A DNA stretch of 64,000 nucleotides, taken from the NCBI RefSeq assembly GCF_943734655.1, contig NC_071354.1, forward strand, positions 45,684,044 through 45,748,043, written 5' to 3'. Source of the DNA: Sabethes cyaneus. Taxonomy: Eukaryota; Arthropoda; Insecta; Diptera; Culicidae. A program made the position numbers and the translations under genes. How positions within the stretch are numbered: the stretch's first letter is position 1; each line of letters begins with the position of its first letter. Positions 1-8,775 of the stretch are shown here, in pieces. The notes beneath the pieces are model-generated. The model saw only the letters and a list, made by a program, of their open reading frames with translations. It had not been told where the DNA came from and made no database searches.

Positions 1-533
1 TTTACGGAAGATTTGTTCAAATGGGCAATTGGCTCTTTTGATTCTTATCTTATTCTTATTCTTCTTATTAATACCATCACAGCCACAATAAAGGATTCCT
101 GGAAATAATTTTAATTATTTCTAATCAAAGAATTAATTCAAATTATTTTCTTGTCTGTATTAACATTTGCAGAATATCGGAGATATATTGCAAATGTTTA
201 ATCGGCCAGGCCAACTGTGAAGTATTGCCGCAAAGACGATCATACGAAATAAATCTTGTTTGAATAATTTATTCATACAAAGATGCATTTCGACAAAACT
301 GGCATATTCGTACTATTTTGAAGGCGATATAGGTGATGAGGAATAAATATACGCGTTTCAGGATGGTGGACTTTTGAGTAAATTTTAGGATGATAAAGGG
401 TTATTTAATTTAATCGTAATGCCTCGTGCATGTTGTTGATCTGAATGCTTTCCGGTTTAAACTTTGAGGTAATTCCTATAAAATTCCTGGTTTTTGCTGT
501 CGCATATTTTACATTTTGTTATGCTTAGGACCT
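1..533. other. Unique AT-rich DNA, no gene seen
   Basis: No convincing reading frame. A short ATTCTT-type simple repeat lies near 50-70. Around 200-251 the sequence resembles part of the dispersed repeat described at 12514-12586 (shared core GCCGCAAAGACGATCAT versus GCCACAAAAGACGATCAT), so a very short relic of that family may be present. Confidence 0.5.
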
Positions 534-740
534 TACTGCGGCCCGCGGCATTCATGGGACAATCTGATTTGGCCCGCACCATATCTATGCCTGGGCATCA
601 CTGATCTACCTCGACTTCATCAATGGGTGTGAACAATAATCCTGAAACAATGTACAGCAATCGAAGCCCGCCTCAAATGACGATCATTAAGTCTGTCACA
701 GTGACTTTTCAATCCGATGCTTTTGTGGCATACAAAAAAG
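534..740 (+). repeat. Copy of a short dispersed retro-repeat with A-rich end
   Basis: Bases 662-738 match the insertion at 12514-12586: both carry GACGATCATTAAG, a GTGACTTTT/GTGACCTTTT block and end in GGCATACAAAAAA. This copy extends further 5', to about 534, through GC-rich sequence absent from the truncated 12.5-kb copy. The A-rich end and variable 5' length fit a 5'-truncated LINE or SINE. No coding capacity was seen. The family could not be named. Confidence 0.5.
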
Positions 741-1410
741 GGCCTTGCTGCTTAATCTGCACAGGGCCTCGCGGGCTGTAACGCCGGCTCTGTTTCACAC
801 TAATGCTATTACAGAAGGGCCAAAAGAGATTGGGCAGACCCACAAGCAGAGGCACTTGTACGCATTTCGAGGTTATAAGAGTCGCCTTCCAGCATTAGGA
901 TCCTTCCATGTAATAATCGATTTCGCTATGCCATCTTTAACCCACGAGATGATTTGTTTGTGCGAATTGAGAACTGCCATATTTGCTTCAGACCTTAAGG
1001 ATTCAGGTTGGCAATCCACTCCATCATCCAGCCTTTCACATATATGATATCAATAATAATACTATTAATAATATGATATTAAGATGAAATGTGATATATA
1101 TGCTATGGGCAAAAATAGTACAATCTCAACAGCAGTTCTTTAAATGGAATAGAATTGCGTCCTTTGAGGATCGATAAGTGCATCTAATAATTAATTTAAT
1201 TTTTTTTTCATGTGCATGTGCATTCATGTGCCGTTTTGGCTAAAGTTTTTGCTATATAGCAGGAGATACTTCATAAGCTAAAATGAAAAAAAAATCGTTA
1301 AAATAACTTATATTAGGCTTACCTATTAGCAGGGCTGTATGGCTCCGCCGTCTGCCCAAGACCGCGGTTTTGAGGTAAGGCAGCCGGAAACCACCCAGCA
1401 TCGCACCTCC
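741..1410. other. Non-coding, no feature recognised
   Basis: A 100-codon frame at 745-1047 has no recognisable domain and is taken as chance. From 1040 to 1320 the DNA is very AT-rich. Confidence 0.5.
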
Positions 1411-1645
1411 TAGCTTTGCTACTCGAAAAAGCATTACCAGGTATGGCCACGTGGATGTGCTAGGAAGGGGCTTCGGATGGCTAGAGCTATACTGGACGCT
1501 CCTCGTTTGCCTTCCCCATTTCATACCCATTGAGCGTCTTGATACACGCAAGTCGGTTTAAACTTAGTCGAGCCTCTAGCACGATGGACCCCCCTATTCT
1601 ATTGAAGAGAACGGATTTCACTTTCGCCTGGTGTACGATGGGAAA
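1411..1645 (-). pseudogene. RTE-like LINE C-terminal remnant
   Basis: Read on the minus strand, 1500-1645 matches 22870-23000 minus: both contain a stretch like GAAATCCGTTCTC, then a tract ending in CGACTTGCGTGT and AAGACGCTCAA/GAGACGCTCAA. The 22.9-kb copy continues upstream into recognisable LINE 3' coding sequence, so this is inferred to be the extreme 3' part of the same family. It has no intact frame. Sequence toward 1411 is unassigned. Confidence 0.4.
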
Positions 1646-1671
1646 GCCCGCCCAGTTAGCTCCGGAGTATG

Positions 1672-1775
1672 ATGGTGGTCTAACAAGCCAGTCGTCCTAG
1701 GTTCGAATCTCAAATGGACGGTGCCGCTGTTGAGTCAATAGGATCTTTACACTAGCCCCGTAGTTTTCCTGTACC
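1672..1775 (+). mobile_element. SINE200-like short interspersed element, partial
   Basis: It contains TGGTCTAACAAGCCAGTCGT followed by AGGTTCGAATCTC, resembling RNA polymerase III A and B boxes of tRNA-derived SINEs, then a body (GAGTCAATAGGATC, CTAGCCCCGTAG, CCTGTAC) shared with the copies at 11951, 24712 and 33820. The copy stops where LINE 3' sequence begins. The name SINE200-like comes from memory of the Anopheles family and was not checked. Confidence 0.6.
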
Positions 1776-2089
1776 TACAGGAGCACGAAGTATGAAGGTG
1801 GAGGATGAACCATGAACTCGCACACCTCTATAGCGAACCCAATATCCAAAAGGTCCAAAAGGTAGCTAAAGCTAAACGGATACGGTGGACAGGGCATGTT
1901 GCAAGAATACCGGACAACTACCAACTACGGACAACGGACCAGGAGCGCAGCGAGCAAGATGACTAGACCAGGTGGAGCGTACTCGGAGTCCAAGGAATTG
2001 GAGAGCGGTAGACCATAACCGAGTTACATGGAGAAACCTTGTTCAACAGGCTTTGTCTTTAGACGACAGGTCACTTAAGTAAGTAAGTA
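1776..2089 (+). pseudogene. RTE LINE 3' fragment ending in TAAG repeats
   Basis: This is a 5'-truncated and degenerate copy of the LINE at 7.9-11.95 kb. It matches from about 11606: GGATGAACCATGAACTCG, then CAGGGCATGTTGCAAGAAT, CAGGAGCGCAGCGAGCAAGATG and GTTCAACAGGCTTTGTCTT-like blocks, and it ends in AAGTAAGTAAGTA as the long copy does. An internal duplication (AAAAGGTCCAAAAGGTAG) and several deletions break the frame. RTE-clade LINEs typically end in short tandem repeats rather than poly-A. Confidence 0.8.
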
Positions 2090-3460
2090 TTAATAAATGG
2101 AACAAAAAAAGGCAAAACTCAATGTTGAATTGAGACAAAACAGCTGATTTTCATAAGATTTTTTATAATTGTTTCTCTGTTGTTATTTTTTATTGACATT
2201 GCTAGTTGAACTATTTCCAACTAATCAGTGATGAGTAAACATTTTCGTAAAGAAGAGATTTTTAATGAACATCCAGGTAAATCCTGTCGTGACTGGTGGT
2301 CCGGTTTTTACAAATTATTGTTTATCATCATTATGCAACAATTTATTACAATCTGCTACAGCTGCAAAGTAGATCTCTAATCAATGTTGATACTCGATTA
2401 GATTTCATTCACTTCATTTTCCCGTTCAGATCCCACCACCGTCAGAATCCTGTCCTCGAGTAGCGAGAGCAATTATTCCGTCCCACGATTGCTTTCCGTC
2501 AGATGTGCGACGAAACACGCTACACTTCTGATGGTCCAGAGCGCGGGCGGCGACCATGGAAGCGGCTGGCCGTGTTCATTTATTTATTGAGGTTAGAACC
2601 AAAGGGTTTTCCGCTCCGACCGGGTGGCACATTAGTCCGCCCAGCCAATACACAAACCCAGCTGGCCCGTTGATCTTGCCGACTCCCGCGGCCCCCGTAA
2701 ATCACCCGACCGGCGGGAAAGCCGGAAGATTTACGAAGTGAGCATTTTTCAAAGCCGTGTTGCACCTTTTACGGAGCGAAACGGGCGAACGAACGGTCGC
2801 ACACCGAAAACGGGACCCGATCCGGGTTGGTTGGGTTGGGAGCGAGAAGCTCCAGAATAGAGCAGCCAACCATCAACTTCTATTAGACGATGTCTTTCAA
2901 GTTCAGTGTCGGTTCGTGGCAGAAGGGTAATCTGCGGTGGAAAGCAGAACGACCCTTGAAACGGCCCCCGGGAGAAGATTAATTATGACAGTGTTGGAAT
3001 TAAATCTCTGCAAATCTGCACGTCCAGTCGACGGGGTCACAGCGAAATTGATATTCCCGTGTGGCCTCGTGGAGCGTAATTAACACTGTGGCTGCTGCTG
3101 TTGCTTTCGCCTGCGCCTTAGAACCGTGTGTTTTACTGGTTGTAAATCATCGTGAGCTATACAATGCTGAATCATACAAAATCCATAGTATGTCAATGTG
3201 TATCAGCAGTTTTTTGCCGGCTCAACACCAAGCAGAGAACAGTTATTTTCTACACTCGCTACACTAGGCCACCGGGTTGACAGGTCTTTGCCAGCACGAT
3301 TGGCGTGCTACTCGAAACTGCACAGGACAGCGATCGAGAAAACTATCGGCGAAAAATCTAACCTCTTTTACCTCTTTGTTGTACGGATCCATGTACTAGT
3401 GCCACAGAAGAAGAAGAGGGTCCTAACTGTAGGAGTTGAAAAATTACCCGAAGTCTAAAA
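2090..3460. other. Unique DNA, moderately GC-rich, no gene seen
   Basis: Short frames overlap on both strands at 2556-2765 with no recognisable domain. The block 2430-3060 is richer in GC than its surroundings and could be conserved non-coding DNA, but one sequence alone cannot show this. No tRNA or repeat was recognised. Confidence 0.45.
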
Positions 3461-5216
3461 ATATTTTTCATTGCTTGGGCTGTGTCCAAATCTCTGATCC
3501 CGTGACAGACGGGCACAGCCCGTTGTATTTTTGGTCCAATTCAACGACCTCTTAGCCTTATTTAGGAAAAAACTGCAAACTAATTATACCCCATTCGCCC
3601 GCACTGGGTGACTTTGACGTTCGTATCAATTACTTTGCACCATTATTGAAAAACTAAGACGGTGCCGCCGCCGCCGCTATTCGTTTCTTTCATCCACTGA
3701 CACCGCCCATCAATCAGCGTACTGAACTTGTGTAAACGAAGGTACCGCGCCAAGAAAGAAATGAGCAACATCCAGGATTTAATTTTGCAAATCAGCGGCT
3801 GGCGCTTCTCCTATACGGTTCTGCAGTCCGACCAATTCTGATAAAAGTAACGGAACTCACGCATTGTAAGTAGGCAGTCCCTGGTGCTTCTGCGCTTTCC
3901 TTCTCCTATCATTAACGAAAAGCGATTGCAGCCTGTGAATCTTTCTAGCGGATTTGTGAGTAAGCCGGTGGGCCGGCTTGCAATTCGCCAGAATTGATTG
4001 ACTGACAAGACCGACCGATAAACTGCCCACCAGTCCGAGTCCGAGTCCGAGGGTGGATGCTGGGATTTGCTCTCAACTGGTGGGTCATCTCAGAAAACCA
4101 ATCACGTGCAATCAGTTCAAATGAGCAATGACTCACAATCAACGGTTCCAAACTTTGTATGGTGCTAAAACCAAAAGCCAACCCTCTCCTACTAGTTACT
4201 TACCGTCGATGGCGAATGCTGTGGATACAAATGTACAAATGTTATGATAAAATTAGGAACGCACCTCATGCTTTATACGCGCATTAAAAGCTCATCCACT
4301 AGCGGTGTCCCAAAGGGCATCCAATGAGGGATTCCGCTGCGGGACGGTTCGAAGGTTGTAAGCGCATGCTTACGCTTAACATCGAACCCCATCCACATGG
4401 GCCTGGCGGCAAGCCCCACCACCGCAATTTCACGCAAAAACTGCCGGAACGAAAAGGGAACGCTATTGAAAATTCCAATCCAATCACTCCGGCATTCTCC
4501 GGGGTTGGGTAACGCCGAAGCGGCCAATTCTACTGCGAGTAGAAGTACGATATTAAGCAGAACGAATGATGCGGCGAACGAACGTAAACTGCTGAAAGGA
4601 TGATCATACCCGAGGCAGCCAAAGTGTTGCGATTGTAAAATTCGACGATTAGAATGACGCGCAGGTCGGTTGGTCGGTTATACGTTGGCGTGAGAGAATC
4701 GCGATGTGTATTGCAGAATGGTGGCAGATTAATTCCAATCAAAAATACCCGTCAAATGGAAAGTAAAATCATTAGTTTACAATTAGGTACATACTTCGTA
4801 CTAAAAAGTAATAATTTTTTTGAAAACAGCAAATTGGTTGAACTTGGGGCAATCAAATCATATGGGGTCCAGCGAACTATCATTTTTTTTGTTCAGCGTA
4901 TTAACCAGTGATAGTGTAGTGTCCAAAATCTCGTACAAATTTTGTTGTTTTTCACTTGCCCGGTGTTCACTTTATTGTTCGCATCTTGCGTAAAGTATAC
5001 ACAGAGTTTTGTTTTACGGTTCAATCGTAGGGATTACCTCAATCGACAAAAATTAGAGTGATACTCACAAGTTTTACTTCGACCACTTTATTTGTTCACT
5101 TTTTGCATTGGCGAATATAGCTGCATATCAACCGGTATTTGCTATTGATTTATGGATTCACACTTGAAAAAATATTACACCTGAAATTATGAAAAAACGA
5201 AAGTTTAACACATTAA
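3461..5216. other. Unique DNA, no gene seen
   Basis: Small overlapping frames occur on both strands at 3811-4911, none with a recognisable motif. There is a short CCGAGT tandem run near 4034-4052. The sequence becomes AT-rich after 4750. Confidence 0.45.
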
Positions 5217-5400
5217 ACTAGTGATCGACCGGTTAACGTCCGAAAAGTCCGGTCCAATACCCGGTCCGAAGTCCGATCCGAATGAAATTTTAAAGTCCGA
5301 TTTTTTACCGAACCGGAACCGGAACGAAGCGTTCCGGAACCGGATCGGGCCGGATATTGCTTTGAAAGTCCGGAAAAATCCGGAACACTTTTGACAGTAA
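5217..5400 (+). repeat. GGAACCGG/GTCCGG-rich subterminal-type repeat
   Basis: The segment starts TAGTGATCGACCGG and then carries many copies of GTCCGG, GGAACCGG and ACCGGAACC. This resembles the end and subterminal region of some hAT elements, and its first bases resemble the TAGTGATGTCC end of the hAT element at 24498. No matching inverted end was found nearby. A similar GGAACCGG-rich patch lies at 15690-15790. Confidence 0.35.
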
Positions 5401-5855
5401 AACTAGCAACGGTGGAAACGACGACTAGGACTTGCTTTGAATGATTAAAGCTGATTTCTTTTAACTACCTCAGTACTGTAAAAAGGCAATAATTTCGCCA
5501 AAACAATCCGCTTTTTGTTTAAGGGGAAATGAGCAGTCATTAACTTTTCGTCGGAAACCCCAATTTCGGAAAGAGCTTTTGGGCCGAAAATAGGGTATCT
5601 GTTTTTAAAAATGTATTCACTGCATTGTTCTTGTCAATCTGAACACAGAGAATATATTTTCATGAGCATAATTTTTGTTTCAAACAAAAAAACTGCTTTT
5701 GAAATTTACAGAATCAATGGCGGCTCATTTCGCCTTAAGGCTTCCAAACCCAAAGTCCAGCAAATCAATTTAGTTTTAGAATATTAGCAAATATCTTTGT
5801 GTCAAACCACCCAGTTAGTTTCAAGGTGGCTGGTAAACGGCTGAATAATGCGTAC
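5401..5855. other. Unassigned DNA upstream of the Transib-like element
   Basis: No gene seen. The stretch TTAGTTTCAAGGTGGCTGG near 5816 weakly resembles the start of the SINE200-like repeats (GTTTCAAGGTACGATGCTGG). Confidence 0.4.
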
Positions 5856-5860
5856 CGTCG

Positions 5861-6488
5861 CACAGTGGGACAATTTAAAAAATAGTGAGACATAAGGAAT
5901 AACATCGAAACCTTAAAGCATAGCATAATAGTACCTTCAGAAAAGTTTCTCCATTCAAAAAGCGCTTTCTAGTGGGGGAAAAATATTTGATCATTAGGGT
6001 GTCCCTAAGCAGATACAAAAAATATTTTCTCTATTTCAGGTCAGAAATGATTACGATCTACAGAAGATTTATAGATAAACTAATTTTAAGAAACTTTGTT
6101 GAATACTGAAGGTTTCAATCTCTTACATGAAAAAAGTTATAGAGCCAAACTCTTAGGGACACCCTTAAAAACAGTTTTTCCGATGTAGCTCTTGAATTAC
6201 GCTTCGTATACATTTCAAATGTACTAAGAAATTGGTAATCTAATTAAATTGCATATTTTTGTCGAAGATAGTAGAGCTCAATCTTGTTTCCTTTAGAAGC
6301 CATCACTGGTTTTTATATTTTTTTACGTAATCTTTGAAGGGGTGTATCTCGGTGGAGAGTAGCTATGAGCAGCTAATCTCACTTGTTTTTTGTGAATCAA
6401 TTTATGCTGTATCCCACCATGTACAACTTAGGGTGAAACACTGTGGAACATCTGTAAAAACTTATCACGAAGGCAACCGTTTTTAAAA
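5861..6488 (+). repeat. Left inverted arm of Transib-like element
   Basis: This 628-bp arm pairs with 7185-7812. Within it, GGGTGTCCCTAAG (about 5998) and its inverse CTTAGGGACACCC (about 6157) form a smaller internal inverted pair, so the arm can itself fold back. Confidence 0.8.
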
Positions 6489-6663
6489 CCTTCACTAAGC
6501 CAATAAAAAATTAAGACATTGTAGTTTAATAGGATTTTATTTAAATTGATGAATTCTGGCTTTTCTTTTCATAAGGTCGCATAATCAACCCTTTTGCTTG
6601 GATTATGCGACGTTTTGAAAACTAAAGCTAGAATTGTGTGTTGTTGTTTAGTGTAGTAGTGAA

Positions 6664-7038
6664 TTGAGTGTTGTTGTTTAGTATAGTAATTTAGCTTCGG
6701 TTGGTCAATTCTCCAAACGGTTTCCTGGGTCGACACAATTTTTCTGAATTTGGGGTATTCATGGCTAGACATGCTTCTGGGAAAACTTTCTCTGATAGCC
6801 AAATAATGTTTTACTTGCGGAAACGGACAACATCTCGTTGGCTTTTCTCCCATCTCTTTTGAAGCTTGTAGCAAAACATTGATACCTGTCTTTCCATACT
6901 GCACGTGAAATGCGCTTTCTCCTCAAGCTTATTTTTTATGTAATCAACGCAGTGATTGTTCTTGCTATCTGCTCCTGACTTGCATTTTTCTATCCACACT
7001 TCGAATAAAGTCGATCGTCGCAAGTTATACATATTCAT
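6664..7038 (-). pseudogene. Broken transposase N-terminal remnant
   Basis: On the minus strand from 7038 an open frame contains clustered Cys and His (CKSG..., HCVDY, HFTC) and reaches a TAA after VRFRK. In the same frame beyond the stop the peptide continues with WLSEKVFPEACL and then CRPRKPFGELTNRS, then stops again. The RPRKPFxEL-RS pattern resembles a motif I associate with N-terminal regions of some animal transposases, so the frame is probably a real transposase fragment with one nonsense mutation. No catalytic residues can be placed. An overlapping frame at 6569-6904 is a shifted reading of the same DNA. Confidence 0.4.
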
Positions 7039-7184
7039 CTCACTATTTGACGCGATAAAACAAGTATAACTAAAGTATTGACAGGTTTTGTATCGGGTTA
7101 CTAAGTTACCGTTACAAAATTAGTTGATTTGATTCAGAGAACATGCGAAAGCGGTACAAAACTATGGTTTTCATAGTTTCAGGC

Positions 7185-7812
7185 TTTAAAAACGGTTGCC
7201 TTCGTGATAAGTTTTTTTTAGATGTTCCACAGTGTTCCACCCTAAGTTGTACATGGTAGGATACAGCATAAATTGATTCACAAAAAACAAGTGAGATTAG
7301 CTGCTCATAGCTGCTCTCCCCCGAGATACACCTCTTCAAAGATTACGTAAAAAAATATAAAAACCAGTGATGGCTTCTAAAGGAAACAAGATAGAGCTCT
7401 ACTATCTTCGACAAAAATGTACAATTTAATTAGATTACCAATTTCTTAGTACATTTGAAAAGTATACGAAGCGTAATTCAAGAGCTACATCGAAAAAACT
7501 GTTTTTAAGGGTGTCCCTAAGAGTTTGGCTCTATAACTTTTTTCATGTAAGAGATAGAAACCTTCAGTATTCAACAAAGTTTCTTAAAATTAGTTTATCT
7601 ATAAATCTTCTGTAGATCGTAATCATTTCTGACTTGAAATAGAGAAAATATTTTTTGTATCTGCTTAGGGACACCCTAATGTTCAAATATTTTTCCCCCA
7701 CTAGAAAGCGCTTTTTGAATGGAGAAACTTTTCTGAAGGTACTATTATGCTATGCTTTAAGATTTCGATGTTATTCCTTATGTCGCACTATTTTTTAAAT
7801 TGTCCCACTGTG
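7185..7812 (-). repeat. Right inverted arm of Transib-like element
   Basis: Inverted partner of 5861-6488, 628 bp. Differences from the left arm are scattered single bases (for example GATAGAGCTC versus GAGCTCAATC in the AAACAAG context), indicating divergence after insertion or no recent arm homogenisation. Confidence 0.8.
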
Positions 7813-7912
7813 CGTCGGTGCCTTGTGCACGTGTAGGCATAAAATAGACCCTACAGTGGTTCATAACCTCTTATTCAGCAACTCCTATTCCTACCGCCTC
7901 GTGGTACCAGCC

Positions 7913-8033
7913 GGGATACGAGCAACTTTGGTGGAGATCGGGTAACCAACCCCGGTGGAAGCCAAGGTCGTATGCTGACAGGAAAGGAGGGCTCTTTCGA
8001 GCTTCGTTGGTCCTCCGGCGAAACAGGGGGTTA
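7913..8033 (+). ncRNA. Candidate HDV-like self-cleaving ribozyme at LINE 5' end
   Basis: Complementary blocks follow the order of the HDV double pseudoknot: P1 ATACGA (7916-7921) with TCGTAT (7968-7973); P2 AACCCC (7948-7953) with GGGGTT (8027-8032); P3 GGT (7954-7956) with GCC (7961-7963); P4 GGAGG (7986-7990) with CCTCC (8012-8016). The strand between P4 and P2 is GGCGAA, as in the catalytic J4/2 strand of HDV-type ribozymes. HDV-like ribozymes are known at the 5' ends of RTE elements, including Anopheles. Weak points are an imperfect base of P1, a long joining strand before P2 (about 26 nt) and a short P3 loop. It could be coincidental. Confidence 0.35.
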
Positions 8034-8775
8034 ACGGTGTAGCAGGCTTTGCAAGCCGTCACCACGAAAAATATTAAAGCTGTTACCGTTCGTCGGTAAC
8101 TTTATTTTGTGTGGCAATGTAGGGCCCTAATTATGTACAGATAGCTTAAAATCGGATTGTACGGGGTGGTGAATACGGCACGTTCGGCATTTCGATATGC
8201 AGAGGGCGCGACGGTGAGCCATTCCACTGAACTGTCTGATTGAGCCAGGAAGTCGGCTGTGTGGAGAGTTTTACCGAAAAGCCGATCCCGAGCTGACGAA
8301 CCGAGGCTCAGCTCGAGAGTGCTGATCGAGACATCGAAGCGAACGCACCTCTTTCGCATGGGCGAGCGTTATTAAGTGAGTGGCTTGGCCACGTTAGAAC
8401 GAGCCCGGCTTCTTCAAGTTTCTTCGACGAGCCGGAACGTCATCACAGAACCTCCGGCACTGGACTAATTTACCTGGAGGGCCCAATCAGCACAGCGGAC
8501 AACCAGTCCGTTAAAAACTGGATCGCGGCAGACGTTACCAAAGCCGCTAATCTCATCCTCGTCACGCACGCACCAGCGACTCGGAGATTGACCAGCATCG
8601 TGGACTATCCGGTCCATAACGGGAGCAGTTTGGGGGACTCCTGGGCCGCAGGCACTCCCTTTATTCAACACCGTAAACACCGATCTCGTGGAAACGGAAT
8701 CACGGTGATCGTTATCCAGTCAGCAGCTTTAAACATAACCTCACCGAACCTCAGCGTAGCGTCGAGTGGCCCACT
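8034..8775 (+). other. RTE LINE leader region
   Basis: GC-richer sequence between the ribozyme candidate and the long frame, with no convincing upstream frame. Short frames at 8102-8680 minus and 8588-8809 plus show no domain. It is assigned to the LINE because its composition matches the coding part and it runs directly into it. Confidence 0.5.

Larger units (their letters stand above)
5861..7812. mobile_element. Transib-like DNA transposon, non-autonomous, 5-bp duplication CGTCG
   Basis: The element begins CACAGTGGGAC and ends GTCCCACTGTG, and the five bases CGTCG flank it exactly on both sides (5856-5860 and 7813-7817). Arms 5861-6488 and 7185-7812 are inverted copies, both 628 bp with scattered substitutions and small compensating indels. 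Transib elements are known for 5-bp duplications, a GC-rich CGNCG-type target and termini resembling the V(D)J recombination heptamer CACAGTG; all three are visible here. The 696-bp middle keeps only a broken N-terminal-like coding piece and none of the catalytic part, so the copy cannot move itself. Such long arms are unusual for Transib, so a different superfamily with 5-bp duplications remains possible. Confidence 0.65.
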
